Part shown: one piece after another, positions 9,342 to 18,540 of the stretch
How the letters are laid out: each line of letters begins with the position of its first letter
Position numbering within the stretch: position 1 is the stretch's first letter
DNA from: CAVXXB01 sp963765585
Lineage (GTDB): Bacteria > Calditrichota > Calditrichia > JAJRVZ01
Reading direction: 5' to 3'
Assembly (NCBI GenBank): GCA_963765585.1
Contig: CAVXXB010000005.1
Span: 124,001 to 188,000, forward strand
Length of the DNA: 64,000 nt
Program-made: the position numbers and the translations under genes
Notes under the pieces: model-generated
What the model saw: the letters and a program-made list of their open reading frames with translations, nothing else
What the model was told of the DNA's origin: nothing
The model's database searches: none

Positions 9342-10607
9342 ATGCGAAATCGAAAAAATAGTTACAATATCAGAACTATGCAAACTGAGCGGGGGGGGCA
9401 AAGATTAACAAAATTTAAAAGAAGTTTTCATCATCAACTCATCATTTTGTTGTTTTCTGCGCTTATTTCAGGATATAATCTGTATGCCCAGGACTCCACG
9501 CACTCCGTAAAAAATTACCATCATTTTGGCCGTATTGGCTATCAGATCGGGACGATACTTAAATCTAATGATTTTGTGAAGGGAAATAATTCAACTGGTG
9601 AACCAATTGACAATTATCACTCAGGGAGAATTGAATTTGGCTGGCAAACAACCGGTTCACAAAAGTGGCATGCCATTTGGAACTATCCAACCTTTGGTAT
9701 CGGATTTTACGGCGTAGATTACTTCGATGAAGAGCAATTGGGAAATCCCCTGGCGGTCTACGGATTTACCGAATGGCCGCTCGTGAGAAAAACAAATCTT
9801 GCCTTTAGTATGCAAATTGGCTTTGGACTTTCATTTAACTGGAGTTCCTTCGATCCGGTTACAAATCCCTATAACGAAGCAATTGGTAATTTTGAAGCGG
9901 CATATATCGATGTTGGTGTAACTCTCGATTACCAGTTCTCGAATCGGTTCAATGTCGTCGCCGCCCTTACCGGAACGCATTTCTCAAACGGAGGATCAAA
10001 ACAGCCCAATTGGGGAATGAACCAATTGGGGATTATGGCCATGCTAAAATACCGGTTTCAGAAAGAAGATCCACCCTATACAAAATATAATATAGAACAA
10101 TATAATAAAAATCACGAGTGGCTGATATCGGGATCATGGGGTATACGAAACGTACATATTGATTCACCACCGGAATATCCGGAACTGGCAGATAAATATT
10201 TACGTGTAAATTATTCCGTAATCACCATAAATTCAACATACTATAAGCAGATATCCTGGAAATCAAAATTTGGCGGGGGTATTGATCTGGTATATGATAA
10301 ATCGGTCAGCGGACAAATTGATGCAGGTGACGGCGATGTGGATAATGTGGATGTACCTGAAATAAAAGAAGGCCGGGTTGGATTGTTCGGTGCCTATGAA
10401 TTTGTATTGCATGATATATCGATACTTGCAAATATTGGATACTCAATTATCCAGAAAGAGGAAGATCTTCCCAAACTTTACCAGCGTGTTGGCGTGAAAT
10501 ACCATTTTTCAGAACACGTGTTTGGCGGGCTTAATGTGCGGTTTCAGGACTTTGGTAAAGCAAACCATTTGGAGTTCAATATTGGCTACCGCCTCCAGTG
10601 GAGGTAA
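9342..10607 (+). CDS. Outer-membrane protein, PagL-like lipid A deacylase family
   Basis: 421 residues with an N-terminal export signal (hydrophobic residues 29-46, then 'LYAQDS'). The first half resembles PagL-type acyloxyacyl hydrolases: 'THFSNGGSKQPNWGMNQLG' contains the H-x-S-N pair that forms the active site in PagL, where lipid A loses its 3-O acyl chain. The acidic third member of the triad is not obvious. The second half continues with amphipathic strands and is longer than classic PagL (about 185 residues), suggesting a double-size barrel. An AAAGGAAA ribosome site supports the ATG at 9342; the ATG at 9378 is an alternative. Family assignment is moderately firm, activity is inferred. 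Confidence 0.65.
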   Translation: MRNRKNSYNIRTMQTERGGQRLTKFKRSFHHQLIILLFSALISGYNLYAQDSTHSVKNYHHFGRIGYQIGTILKSNDFVKGNNSTGEPIDNYHSGRIEFGWQTTGSQKWHAIWNYPTFGIGFYGVDYFDEEQLGNPLAVYGFTEWPLVRKTNLAFSMQIGFGLSFNWSSFDPVTNPYNEAIGNFEAAYIDVGVTLDYQFSNRFNVVAALTGTHFSNGGSKQPNWGMNQLGIMAMLKYRFQKEDPPYTKYNIEQYNKNHEWLISGSWGIRNVHIDSPPEYPELADKYLRVNYSVITINSTYYKQISWKSKFGGGIDLVYDKSVSGQIDAGDGDVDNVDVPEIKEGRVGLFGAYEFVLHDISILANIGYSIIQKEEDLPKLYQRVGVKYHFSEHVFGGLNVRFQDFGKANHLEFNIGYRLQWR

Positions 10608-10672
10608 ACTGGATGCTGGATGCTGGATTTTGCAGACATGATTCCCCCTTAAAAAAGGGGGGAGGGGGTTGT
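10607..10672. repeat. Heptamers followed by a solitary G-rich hairpin repeat
   Basis: GGATGCT-type heptamers (10610-10630) are followed by a C-run/G-run hairpin at 10642-10668 (CCCCCTT...AAGGGGGG) and the tail AGGGGGTTG. The hairpin and tail resemble the inverted repeats that frame the DUF559 gene at 53.8-54.4 kb. Confidence 0.6.
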
Positions 10673-10821
10673 AATATTCTTGATTTGTTTTCATTTAATA
10701 GCATTAATTTTATAATATTAAATAGTATCTTGGCAATTAGGTCACACTGAGATCCACAGAGATAGCAAAGAGAACATAGAGAAAAAATCCAAAACTTTTT
10801 AGAATTTCTGAAGGACTGAAA

Positions 10822-11916
10822 TTGATTAGCAAAAATCTAACTAAAAAAACAGCACTCATAGGTATTCTCCTGATCTTAGTATTCTACATCGATTCATCTT
10901 TCGCCCAGGGACTGCCCGGTGGAGGCGGCAGTGGCGGTGGCAGGATTGAGGGAAAATTTCAATTTGTACCCATCCCCTATATCAACTATAACCGTTCTGT
11001 CGGATTTACTTTGGGTGCATTACCTATGGCAATGTGGAATCCGGTTGACAGTGATACACTCTCACCATCATCTATAGTGGGTGGCCTGGGAATGTATACC
11101 ACCAATAAAACATGGTTTGTAATGGGGTTTGGCGCCTTCTTTTTTGATGAGGATAACTGGCGTATAGTGCTGGCTGGTGGAACAGGGTCGGTAAATTTCC
11201 AATTCTATCTGGATAATCCAATCAATCAATGGATACCCTATAATACTGCGGTAGATTTTGCTTTTGTACAGGTGCAAAGACGTGTAATTCATAAACTCTA
11301 TGCTGGCGCCAGTATGATATATCTTAAGACCGAAACGACCACGGATGAGTTCCCCTTATCAGAATCCGCCTTATTAAAAGGTCTTGGAATGAATTTAACT
11401 CTGGACACCAGGCCCAATTTTTACTATCCGAGAAGTGGTTATAATACAAATATAAAATATCTCTCCTACCCGGAGGCATTTGGCAACGAATTTGTTTCGA
11501 GTAAGATAGAAATCGACCATAACCATTATTTCCCGTTCAGAGATAATCAGGATATCCTGGCGGGACGGGCATTTATCGGACTGGGAATTGGTGATCTGTC
11601 ATTTAATCAACAGTTTGTTGTCGGACAGCGCGATATTCGTGGATATACCCAGGGCGCCTTTCGTGGTGACTATTTGCTCGCTATCCAGGGAGAATACCGT
11701 TGGAACTTTCATAGCAGATGGGGTGGGGTGGGGTTTCTGGGATTGGCAACTGTCTTCAAATCTATTAATGAATCAGATAATGGTCGCATACTGCCCGGCA
11801 TCGGATGTGGAATTCGATATACTGCTTTCACTGATAATCACATGAATGTGGGTCTCGATATTGCGGTCGGATATGAGGATTGGGGAATCTATTTCCGTAT
11901 TGGCGAGGCATTTTAA
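10822..11916 (+). CDS. Outer-membrane beta-barrel protein, Omp85/surface-antigen D15-like
   Basis: 364 residues from a TTG codon preceded by AAGGA at a good distance; the signal peptide ends near 'DSSFAQ'. A glycine-rich linker is followed by beta strands with 'LNLTLDTRPNFYYPRSGYN' and 'QRDIRGYTQGAFRGD', where R-G-Y is the hallmark of the Omp85 barrel. No POTRA domain is present, so this is a barrel-only member, not BamA itself. It ends in 'YFRIGEAF', a typical outer-membrane C-terminal strand ending in Phe. The role is unknown; barrel-only members often sit beside secreted enzymes or lipoproteins. Confidence 0.75.
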   Translation: MISKNLTKKTALIGILLILVFYIDSSFAQGLPGGGGSGGGRIEGKFQFVPIPYINYNRSVGFTLGALPMAMWNPVDSDTLSPSSIVGGLGMYTTNKTWFVMGFGAFFFDEDNWRIVLAGGTGSVNFQFYLDNPINQWIPYNTAVDFAFVQVQRRVIHKLYAGASMIYLKTETTTDEFPLSESALLKGLGMNLTLDTRPNFYYPRSGYNTNIKYLSYPEAFGNEFVSSKIEIDHNHYFPFRDNQDILAGRAFIGLGIGDLSFNQQFVVGQRDIRGYTQGAFRGDYLLAIQGEYRWNFHSRWGGVGFLGLATVFKSINESDNGRILPGIGCGIRYTAFTDNHMNVGLDIAVGYEDWGIYFRIGEAF

Positions 11917-12110
11917 AAAAATTGCTCAGGTCACAAACCAGCAACGAGCACCGGAGATTAATTGCCAGGTATCATATAGCAAATATGTATTTTGTGTATC
12001 TGATTTCCATTTAAAAAAACTTTACCATCATGCATTGCGCATCTCCATACTATTACTGCATAATCTATGAAAAAAATATTAAAAATTTGATGAAGAAAAA
12101 TAGAAAAATT

Positions 12111-12139
12111 TTGACAAATAGATAGCATGGCTATATATT
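12111..12139 (+). promoter_or_regulatory. Sigma-70 promoter for the LamG/propeller lipoprotein gene
   Basis: TTGACA at 12111 and TATATT at 12134 are separated by exactly 17 bases, close to the housekeeping consensus, and the start codon is 61 bases further on. Confidence 0.65.
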
Positions 12140-12199
12140 AAACAGTAAATTAATAGTATATTTGTCTCATGTAATACAGTCATAACTGAGAAAAATATT

Positions 12200-12676
12200 A
12201 TGATTAAAAACTCCTTGAAAATCGCTCTGCTTGTTTTGTTATCTGTAAATACCTTTTATTGTGATTCCTCAAAAACAGATCCTACCATCGTTTTTTGGCC
12301 ATTTGATGAGCAACAGGGTATATATCCCAGTTGTGTAATTTCTGATCTCTCGGATAATGATTATCCCCTCGTGATTGGTCCGGGTGCTATGATCGTGCAG
12401 GGGAAATTTGGTAATGCTTTGGATCCGGTAAACCAACTGGCGATCGAATTGATTGAAGATACGTCGGATGTGAAATTTGGCATGGCCCGGTTGCCTGTTC
12501 CTGATGGCAGAACGCAGGAACCATTATCCTGGTTCAATGCAAACTTTGCTGCGCTTATGACAAACGGAGAACAACATTTGCGTAACCAGGTGGGATTCAC
12601 ACAGGTGACAAATACAAAACTGAATCTGGGTGATTTCGACTGGACTGTTGAATTCTGGTTTCAGACCATTGCGTAA
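12200..12676 (+). CDS. LamG/propeller lipoprotein A, N-terminal part (frameshifted)
   Basis: Begins with a signal peptide and a lipobox-like 'VNTFYC', so it is probably a lipoprotein. Residues 35-155 match the paralogue at 14872 ('VFWPFDEQQGIYPSCVISD', 'LSWFNANFAALMTNGEQHLRNQVGF', 'LNLGDFDWTVEFWF') and lead into a LamG/concanavalin-like domain. The frame ends at 12676, but the protein continues in another frame: 'WF' then 'RPLRNADHDGVVFEIGTGP', which aligns without gaps to 'YPNKSTESDGVLFEIGTGP' in the paralogue once one base near 12661 is removed. A near-consensus promoter lies just upstream. Confidence 0.75.
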   Translation: MIKNSLKIALLVLLSVNTFYCDSSKTDPTIVFWPFDEQQGIYPSCVISDLSDNDYPLVIGPGAMIVQGKFGNALDPVNQLAIELIEDTSDVKFGMARLPVPDGRTQEPLSWFNANFAALMTNGEQHLRNQVGFTQVTNTKLNLGDFDWTVEFWFQTIA

Positions 12677-13019
12677 TGCAGATCATGATGGCGTGGTATT
12701 TGAAATTGGTACGGGGCCCCGTGCTGAGAACGATACCATGACCATGCTAAAACTTAGCAGTGATAAAAGTCACTTTATATTTCAAAATCAGCCTACTGAT
12801 ATGAATTTATCTGTCCCGACTCAAATATCCGGCAACAGCTGGCATCATCTTGCCTTTGTATATAATTCGGAATCAAATCAGCTTCATCATTATGTAAATG
12901 GTAAAATGCAGTCTCTGCCAGATCCTGTTGAATTTAAAAAATTACCACCTGGCAACGAAGACTATATGAGTCTTGTGTCGCGATGGCCAGTGGCAAAATC
13001 CGCTCCAGGGGAAAATTGA
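12630..13019 (+). CDS. LamG/propeller lipoprotein A, middle part (frameshifted at both ends)
   Basis: True coding starts near 12662. This segment is the core of a LamG jelly-roll domain: 'VVFEIGTGPRAENDTMTML', 'SWHHLAFVYNSESNQLHHYVNG', where the tryptophan-His block and the 'NG' turn are typical of such domains. Near 12980 the frame changes again: the next block 'GQWQNPLQGKIDELRFSEG' is read one base later and matches 'MGEKPLQGKIDELRFSTG' in the paralogue. LamG domains bind or recognise carbohydrate. Two single-base changes in one gene suggest sequence error or early decay. Confidence 0.7.
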   Translation: MISTGLLNSGFRPLRNADHDGVVFEIGTGPRAENDTMTMLKLSSDKSHFIFQNQPTDMNLSVPTQISGNSWHHLAFVYNSESNQLHHYVNGKMQSLPDPVEFKKLPPGNEDYMSLVSRWPVAKSAPGEN

Positions 13020-14712
13020 TGAACTCAGATTCTCAGAAGGCATGATTTATAAAAATGAGTTTGATCCGCCGCATAGTTTCTCGTATTTGCATCAGACTGA
13101 GCAGTCCAGCGAACTGGTAAAAGGACCTGCGTTATTATTTCCTTCAGAAAATTCCACAGAGCAGCCGGTCATGTTGCAAAACAGAAAACATCTGTTTATT
13201 GATGACGCGTTATCGAAACAATCCGATGATCTGAATTTTGTGGTCAATCCGCCCCGTCCCGCGGAAATAGTGCTGACAAATATAAAAGGAAGCTTTCGCA
13301 AACATCTGGGCGTTATTGAAGATGATGAAGGAAATATTCGATTGTACACCACTGTGGATGATGATTATCTGGCAGTCTGGATTTCAAAAGATGGTATTAA
13401 TTTTACCGCACCAAATCTGAAAAATGGCAGTTATAAAAAACACAATAATATTGTTTTGCATGCCCGGGTTGGAATGGGAATTGTATTTAAAGATCCAAAT
13501 GCACCGCCGGAGGAACGTTGGAAGTATATCAGTGATTATCATCGTCGTGCAGTATCTCTCTTTTATTCAGGTGATGGACTTTCCTTTAAGCGATATAAAC
13601 AGCCTGTTTTACCATTCCGTTCCGGATCGCAATGCAATATATACTATGATGAACAGAAACAATTGTATACCGCATTCCATAGGTCTGATTTTGGCAGAAC
13701 CATGACGGGTGATACCCAGCGGGATTTTGTAATGACTGAAACTGCAGACCTGCTGACACCCTGGCCATTTACGCCACTTTCTCAGGATGAAGCAAAGCAG
13801 CGGTCATCCAATAGGCGCACCGCCGGGCTGATTCCCTGGTATCTGGACAACGGCCCGCTGACTCCGGGCGGTTTTGCAGTAGAATATCCCTGGATTTTTT
13901 CACCTATTGATGATTTTGATCCGCGTGAAACGGATATTTATGTGCCCAAAGCAATAAAATATCCCTGGGCGCCCGATACCTATTTATCATTCCCTATCCT
14001 TTATTTCCATTATGAGGACTCAAAACCGGTTACCCGGGTAGAATTAATGAATCCTAAGCGGCAGAGAGGTTCCGGACCGTTGGAAACGCAAGTGGCAGTC
14101 AGCCGCAATGGCGTCGATTGGAAACGCTATCCGCGACCGACATATGTGGGTATTGGCGAACATGGCGGTATTGATTTTAAAACTTCATATATTGCTCATG
14201 GTATGATAAAACGTGGAAATGAAATCTGGCAATATAATTTTGGTGAACCACATTACCACTCGCCATGGATAAAGTTTCCTGAAAAGCGCGCAGTATATCG
14301 CCTGGTTCAGCGTCTGGATGGGTTCGTGTCACTGGATTCTCCCTATGACAGGGAAATTATGGTAACCACCAAACCACTCATTTTTTCCGGAAATACACTA
14401 TCGCTAAATGTAGATACAGATGCCGCCGGTTATGTTCAGGTTGGATTTGTGGATGAAAAAAATCAACCTGTTCCCGGATTTTCTGTGGATGATTGTATTT
14501 ACATTAATGGCGATTTTATTAATACAAAGGTTGAGTGGATGCAAAATCGCAGTGAAATCGATCGCATCAGCAATGATAACGAAGAAGACCCGGAAACATT
14601 GGCACAACTTGTCCGCACAACAACGGATGTATCCTCAATTGCAGGTAAAACAGTGAAATTGGTTTTCCGTATGCGTGGCGCTAAACTATATGCAATGCAA
14701 TTCCAAGATTGA
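12973..14712 (+). CDS. LamG/propeller lipoprotein A, C-terminal part: predicted glycosidase-like five-bladed propeller
   Basis: After the end of LamG, the protein contains 'RKHLFIDDALSKQ' and 'FVVNPPRPAEIVLTNIKGSFRKHLGVIEDDEGNIRLYTTVDDDYLAVWISKDGINF' in consecutive pieces. This resembles the 'LFIDDyLi ... pP ... YRLYY' proteins often labelled GH32/GH43-like in planctomycetes. A later 'YVGIGEHGGIDFKT' and 'NEIWQYNFGEPHYH' follow, then a beta-sandwich domain with 'DAAGYVQVGFVDEKNQPVPGF'. The likely role is binding or cleavage of a polysaccharide at the cell surface; no substrate can be read from the sequence. A paralogue follows directly. Confidence 0.65.
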   Translation: MCRDGQWQNPLQGKIDELRFSEGMIYKNEFDPPHSFSYLHQTEQSSELVKGPALLFPSENSTEQPVMLQNRKHLFIDDALSKQSDDLNFVVNPPRPAEIVLTNIKGSFRKHLGVIEDDEGNIRLYTTVDDDYLAVWISKDGINFTAPNLKNGSYKKHNNIVLHARVGMGIVFKDPNAPPEERWKYISDYHRRAVSLFYSGDGLSFKRYKQPVLPFRSGSQCNIYYDEQKQLYTAFHRSDFGRTMTGDTQRDFVMTETADLLTPWPFTPLSQDEAKQRSSNRRTAGLIPWYLDNGPLTPGGFAVEYPWIFSPIDDFDPRETDIYVPKAIKYPWAPDTYLSFPILYFHYEDSKPVTRVELMNPKRQRGSGPLETQVAVSRNGVDWKRYPRPTYVGIGEHGGIDFKTSYIAHGMIKRGNEIWQYNFGEPHYHSPWIKFPEKRAVYRLVQRLDGFVSLDSPYDREIMVTTKPLIFSGNTLSLNVDTDAAGYVQVGFVDEKNQPVPGFSVDDCIYINGDFINTKVEWMQNRSEIDRISNDNEEDPETLAQLVRTTTDVSSIAGKTVKLVFRMRGAKLYAMQFQD

Positions 14713-14760
14713 GAATGGATCGTGAATTTGACATAAGTATATACCATATAGAGATCCCTT

Positions 14761-14812
14761 ATTCCTCCCCCCTCCCTGCCTGGAGGGAGGGGGATTGAGG
14801 GGGTGGGTCATC
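14761..14812. repeat. Solitary G-rich hairpin repeat
   Basis: CCCCCTCCCT and AGGGAGGGGG form a perfect 10-bp stem with a 6-nt loop, followed by ATTGAGGGGGTGGGTCAT. The tail matches ATTTAGGGGAGGGTTAT in the repeats flanking the DUF559 gene at 54.3 kb, so it belongs to the same family. Confidence 0.7.
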
Positions 14813-14871
14813 CGGAGTAATCCCCCTGGAAATAAATTAATACATTTAGATGAAATATAGCGGAGATACAC

Positions 14872-15468
14872 ATGAAAAATTTAGGTATGTTTTTGTTGTT
14901 GGGTGCTGTGGCTCTGATATCGTGTACTCAACAAAAAACCGATGTCCCTGAGGTAATCGCCTTATGGTTATTTGATGAGCAGGTTGGATTTTATCCCAGC
15001 CATGTATTGGAAGATCAATCAGAAAATAATTTTCCGCTGGTATTAGGTTTAGGCGGACAAATTGTTGCCGGAAAGTTTGGAAATGCGCTGGAACCGTTGG
15101 CCCAGGAAAAGATCATTCTGCCGGAAGGTGAAGAAGAATTTGGTCTGGTAAAAATGCCGGTAGCTGAAGATAGAACCATCGAACCACTTAGCTGGTACAA
15201 TGCCAACTATGCCGCTATTATGACCAGTGGTGAGAAACATCTCCGTAAGGAAATTGGATTCCGGAAACCAACAGAGACCAATCTTAATCTGGGAAATTTC
15301 GACTGGACAGTTGAATTCTGGTTTTATCCAAATAAATCTACAGAATCGGATGGTGTTTTATTTGAAATTGGAACCGGTCCCAGGGGAGAGAATGATAAAA
15401 TAACCGGTATATCATTGAATAAAGATCTTACAGAATTTGTTTTCTTTAACCAACCGGGTGCAGCGTAG
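14872..15468 (+). CDS. LamG/propeller lipoprotein B, N-terminal part (frameshifted)
   Basis: Paralogue of the gene at 12200, with lipobox 'VALISC' and the same pre-LamG region ('IALWLFDEQVGFYPSHVLEDQSE', cited as two pieces: residues 28-40 and 41-50). LamG starts at 'LNLGNFDWTVEFWFYPN'. The frame closes at 15466 within LamG; the continuation 'VASVLATQLKTDAWQHVVF' is read in another frame from 15465, consistent with a one-base deletion. Because the two paralogues break at different places, each confirms the other's original reading frame. It has its own ribosome site region and probably shares the promoter of the upstream copy or an unseen one. Confidence 0.75.
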   Translation: MKNLGMFLLLGAVALISCTQQKTDVPEVIALWLFDEQVGFYPSHVLEDQSENNFPLVLGLGGQIVAGKFGNALEPLAQEKIILPEGEEEFGLVKMPVAEDRTIEPLSWYNANYAAIMTSGEKHLRKEIGFRKPTETNLNLGNFDWTVEFWFYPNKSTESDGVLFEIGTGPRGENDKITGISLNKDLTEFVFFNQPGAA

Positions 15469-15590
15469 CTTCAGTCCTGGCAACTCAATTAAAGACAGAC
15501 GCCTGGCAACATGTTGTATTTTCTTACCAAAGTCAGATACAAAAATTACAGCATTTTGTTGATGGAAAAAAAGTATCAGAACTGGGAAAT

Positions 15591-16865
15591 GTGACCATAT
15601 CAAAACTACCTGTCGGTGATGAAGATTATATGAGTATCGGCCGTTCCGGCATGGGTGAGAAACCGTTACAGGGTAAAATCGATGAGTTGCGTTTTTCTAC
15701 CGGCATTATTTATACAGACAATTATCGTGTACCCAATAGTTTCAGATCTGCTGAGAAAAAAGAAAAGTTAGTGAAAGGCCCGGAACTCTTGTTTGATCAG
15801 GTTGAACTACCCGTGAATCTTGGTACACGCAAACATTTGTTTATTGATGATGTTCTTCTCGAAAAAACTCAAAATGTGGAATTTGTTGTGAATCCACCCA
15901 GAAAAGAAGAAGTCATTCTGACAAATATAAAAGGTCCGTTTCGTAAACATCTCACTATTGTTGATGATGAAGATGGAAAGATACGTATTTACAATTCGGC
16001 CCAGAATGATTTTCTACAGGTTCATATTTCAGATGATGGTATTCATTTTACAGCACCCGACCTGGGACGGGAATATCGTGGGAAAAAGAACTTTTGTATT
16101 CTTGAACCCGTTGGTGGTCTTGGAAATCCCTTTATTGATCCCAATGGTGTGGGTGATACAAAATGGAAATATATAACCGGTTATCATAGTCGCGGCACCT
16201 ATTTATATACCTCACCTGATGGATTTAACTGGAAACGAATGAAAACCGCATTGATTCCATTCAGAAACGGAACACAGTCCTGTACATTTTATGATGATCA
16301 AAGGCAAATGTATGTCAGCTATCACCGCACCGGTATCCATCATACTCCCGGTCTTGCCACTGAGCGGGCGTCAGTCCGGACGCAGACAAATGATTTGTTT
16401 ACGCCGATCACTTATACACCGCTTTCACAAAAAGATTATTTGGAACTTGATAAAACCAAACGAATTCGTCAGCCATTACCCTGGTGGCTGGATAATGGAC
16501 CATTAACCCCCGGTGACTGGGGACTTGAATTCCCGGTTGAATTTCAACCTGATCCCGCCGATCCCAAAGGAACAGATCTGTATATCACAAAAGCGATAAA
16601 ATATCCCTGGGCACCCGACACCTATTTTGCATTTCCAATTGTATATTTTCATTATTATCAGGATGGACCTGTTACCCGCCAGGAACTGGAAAATCCCAAA
16701 CGCGAACGTGGATCCGGTCCGATTGAAACACAGATTGCAGTGAGTCGTAATGGATTGGATTGGAAACGCATGTACCGTCCTGCTTATGTCGGAATCGGTG
16801 ATCATGGCGGACTGGATATGAAAACTGCCTATATTGGTCAGGGTATGGTTAAAGCGCGGGAATGA
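15591..16865 (+). CDS. LamG/propeller lipoprotein B, middle part with propeller
   Basis: True coding in this frame starts near 15465. It completes LamG ('LQHFVDGKKVSELG', 'LQGKIDELRFSTG') and contains most of the propeller: 'TRKHLFIDDVLLEK', 'FVVNPPRKEEVILTNIKGPF', 'YITGYHSRGTYLYTSPDGFNW', 'IAVSRNGLDWKRMYRPAYVGIG'. It breaks at 16855, where an extra G after AAA turns 'MVKRGNEIWQ' into a stop. The conserved blocks shared by both paralogues (for example 'KAIKYPWAPDTY' and 'WWLDNGPLTPG') are the best candidates for functional residues. Activity on carbohydrate is inferred, not shown. Confidence 0.65.
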   Translation: MTISKLPVGDEDYMSIGRSGMGEKPLQGKIDELRFSTGIIYTDNYRVPNSFRSAEKKEKLVKGPELLFDQVELPVNLGTRKHLFIDDVLLEKTQNVEFVVNPPRKEEVILTNIKGPFRKHLTIVDDEDGKIRIYNSAQNDFLQVHISDDGIHFTAPDLGREYRGKKNFCILEPVGGLGNPFIDPNGVGDTKWKYITGYHSRGTYLYTSPDGFNWKRMKTALIPFRNGTQSCTFYDDQRQMYVSYHRTGIHHTPGLATERASVRTQTNDLFTPITYTPLSQKDYLELDKTKRIRQPLPWWLDNGPLTPGDWGLEFPVEFQPDPADPKGTDLYITKAIKYPWAPDTYFAFPIVYFHYYQDGPVTRQELENPKRERGSGPIETQIAVSRNGLDWKRMYRPAYVGIGDHGGLDMKTAYIGQGMVKARE

Positions 16866-17355
16866 GATTTGGCAGTATTATTTTGGTGAGCCCCACTATC
16901 ACTCCGCACACAAAAAGCAGGATGACAAGCGGGCAATATTCCGGTTGGTTCAACGTGTGGATGGCTTTATTTCGATCGATGCACCCTATGATAAAGAGGC
17001 GTATGTAACCACCAAACCATTTATTTTTGATGGAAACCGGCTGACCCTGAATATCGATACCGATGCCGCCGGATATGCACAGGTGGGTTTTCTCGATGAA
17101 AATAATAAACCGGTACCGGGTTTCTCACTTGATGATTGTATTTATATCAATGGTGATTTTACTGCAACTGAAGTAGAATGGATGAAAAACCGCTCCGAAA
17201 TTCAACGGATCAGTAGTTTTGATGAGGAAGATCCGGAAACAATCGCTCAAAAAGTTATCACCAGTAGCGATGTGTCTGACTTGAAGGGAAAAATAGTAAA
17301 ACTGGTATTCAGGCTGCGGGGATCAAAATTATATGCCATGCAGTTTTTAGAGTAG
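16834..17355 (+). CDS. LamG/propeller lipoprotein B, C-terminal part
   Basis: Coding in this frame begins at about 16856 with 'KRGNEIWQYYFGEPHYH', equal to the block in paralogue A. It ends with the same beta-sandwich ('LNIDTDAAGYAQVGFLDE', 'FSLDDCIYINGDF', 'KIVKLVFRLRGSKLYAMQF'). The C-terminal domain is about 75% identical by eye to that of paralogue A, so the duplication is not ancient or is under strong constraint. Confidence 0.7.
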   Translation: MVRVWLKRGNEIWQYYFGEPHYHSAHKKQDDKRAIFRLVQRVDGFISIDAPYDKEAYVTTKPFIFDGNRLTLNIDTDAAGYAQVGFLDENNKPVPGFSLDDCIYINGDFTATEVEWMKNRSEIQRISSFDEEDPETIAQKVITSSDVSDLKGKIVKLVFRLRGSKLYAMQFLE

Positions 17356-17736
17356 AATTTTGATGGAATTATAACTTAAAAATTAGAGATTAGAGATTAG
17401 AAATGAGAAATGAGCCGTTGGCAATTTGCAATTGGCCATTGCAGTTATCAATTCCAAATTCCCAGTTCCGAATAACAATTTACTAATCTCAAATCTCTAA
17501 TCTCTAATTTCTCATCTCTATTCATCTTTCCCAAACTTATACCCCGATTTATAGTATGTTAGTAAGTGCACGGAATTGACGGGATCTCGATTATTTTTCA
17601 CGTATTATTGTAGTTGCGTTATATTGTGCTTTTAAAATATCTTTCTTATTTTGAATGTATCGACTTGAAGTTCCAATTATAAAATTATCTTGAATTCACA
17701 AAACAATATTATATACTTTTAAAATCTGAGGTTAAT
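17356..17736. repeat. Intergenic region rich in heptanucleotide repeats
   Basis: From 17375 to 17520 there is an almost continuous run of degenerate heptamers: AGATTAG/AAATGAG, then GCAATTT/GCCATTG, CAATTCC/CAGTTCC, then the complement-like TCTAATC/TCAAATC units. The two ends are roughly inverted with respect to each other (AGAGATTAG versus CTAATCTCT). No gene is seen; the last 200 bases are AT-rich and may hold the promoter of the next gene. Confidence 0.7.
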
Positions 17737-18540
17737 ATGTTTAATAGGAATTTAGTTATTGTACTCGGTCTTTTGATTATATTTATGAATTTTATGAGCT
17801 GTTCATGGTTTGAGAGCTCACGTAAAATTAATATGACACCATTCTCAGATAATGCCGGCACTTTATTTGGTGAGGCCGCCAAAATTGGCCGTCCGTTTAA
17901 ATGGAAAAGACTCAAGCGTTACACCAAACTGCCTGAATTTCAGAAGGCCACAGTTGACGCAGCTCCCATTATTCGGACCTTAAAAGGTATTGTATATTAC
18001 TCAAACCAGGTTGTTGCCATCAATAATTCCGGACTAAAAGACAAAGAAAAGAATCAACATTTAGCCAGGTATCTGAGTAATATTATTGAACAAAGTATTG
18101 AAAAAGGAAGTGTTGATAGTATGGGTATGGATATGGAATCCCTTAATAAAATATTGCAGGATATTCCTCAACAAAAAACCTACCTGGATGGGATTGCCAC
18201 CGCTTCTCCAATTATTAATGGTGTCGTTAGGACTATGCAGGAGCGCCTGGACCGGGTTCAGGAAATCGTTGCTGAAATATTAGCCCTTTTTGACAGAATG
18301 GTTTATGATGAGTTTGCCATGACTCGCATAAACTATATAAGTCTGAAAAAATTGCAGATGAGATCCATGCGCGCCGTTACAATGATATATGATGGAATTA
18401 TGGGTGAACCGGCATCTTTGGATTCTCTCTTTATCATGGATCGTTCGCTGCAAAAATTCTTTCAGAAGGATAAAAAAATTACGATCGAACAGACTCATTG
18501 CTGCGGAAAAGTATTTACTCGAAAGACTGGATCGAATTGA
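17737..18540 (+). CDS. Lipoprotein of unknown function, N-terminal part (frameshifted)
   Basis: Signal peptide with lipobox 'FMSC' at residues 19-22. The mature part is mostly predicted helix and has no motif I recognise; it includes 'APIIRTLKGIVYYSNQVVAINNSGL' (residues 68-92, given in parts) and 'INGVVRTMQERLDRVQEIVAEILALF'. The frame loses coherence near 18500: the text 'KITIEQ' continues one base later as 'LIAAEKYLLERLDRIDHM'. Removing one A near 18493 gives a single lipoprotein of about 345 residues. It stands alone between repeat-rich gaps. No function is claimed. Confidence 0.65.
   Translation: MFNRNLVIVLGLLIIFMNFMSCSWFESSRKINMTPFSDNAGTLFGEAAKIGRPFKWKRLKRYTKLPEFQKATVDAAPIIRTLKGIVYYSNQVVAINNSGLKDKEKNQHLARYLSNIIEQSIEKGSVDSMGMDMESLNKILQDIPQQKTYLDGIATASPIINGVVRTMQERLDRVQEIVAEILALFDRMVYDEFAMTRINYISLKKLQMRSMRAVTMIYDGIMGEPASLDSLFIMDRSLQKFFQKDKKITIEQTHCCGKVFTRKTGSN

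Noticed and set aside
12661..16856. Programmed ribosomal frameshifting in the two LamG lipoproteins
   Set aside because: The break points differ between the paralogues and none shows a slippery heptamer with a following structure; error or decay is simpler.
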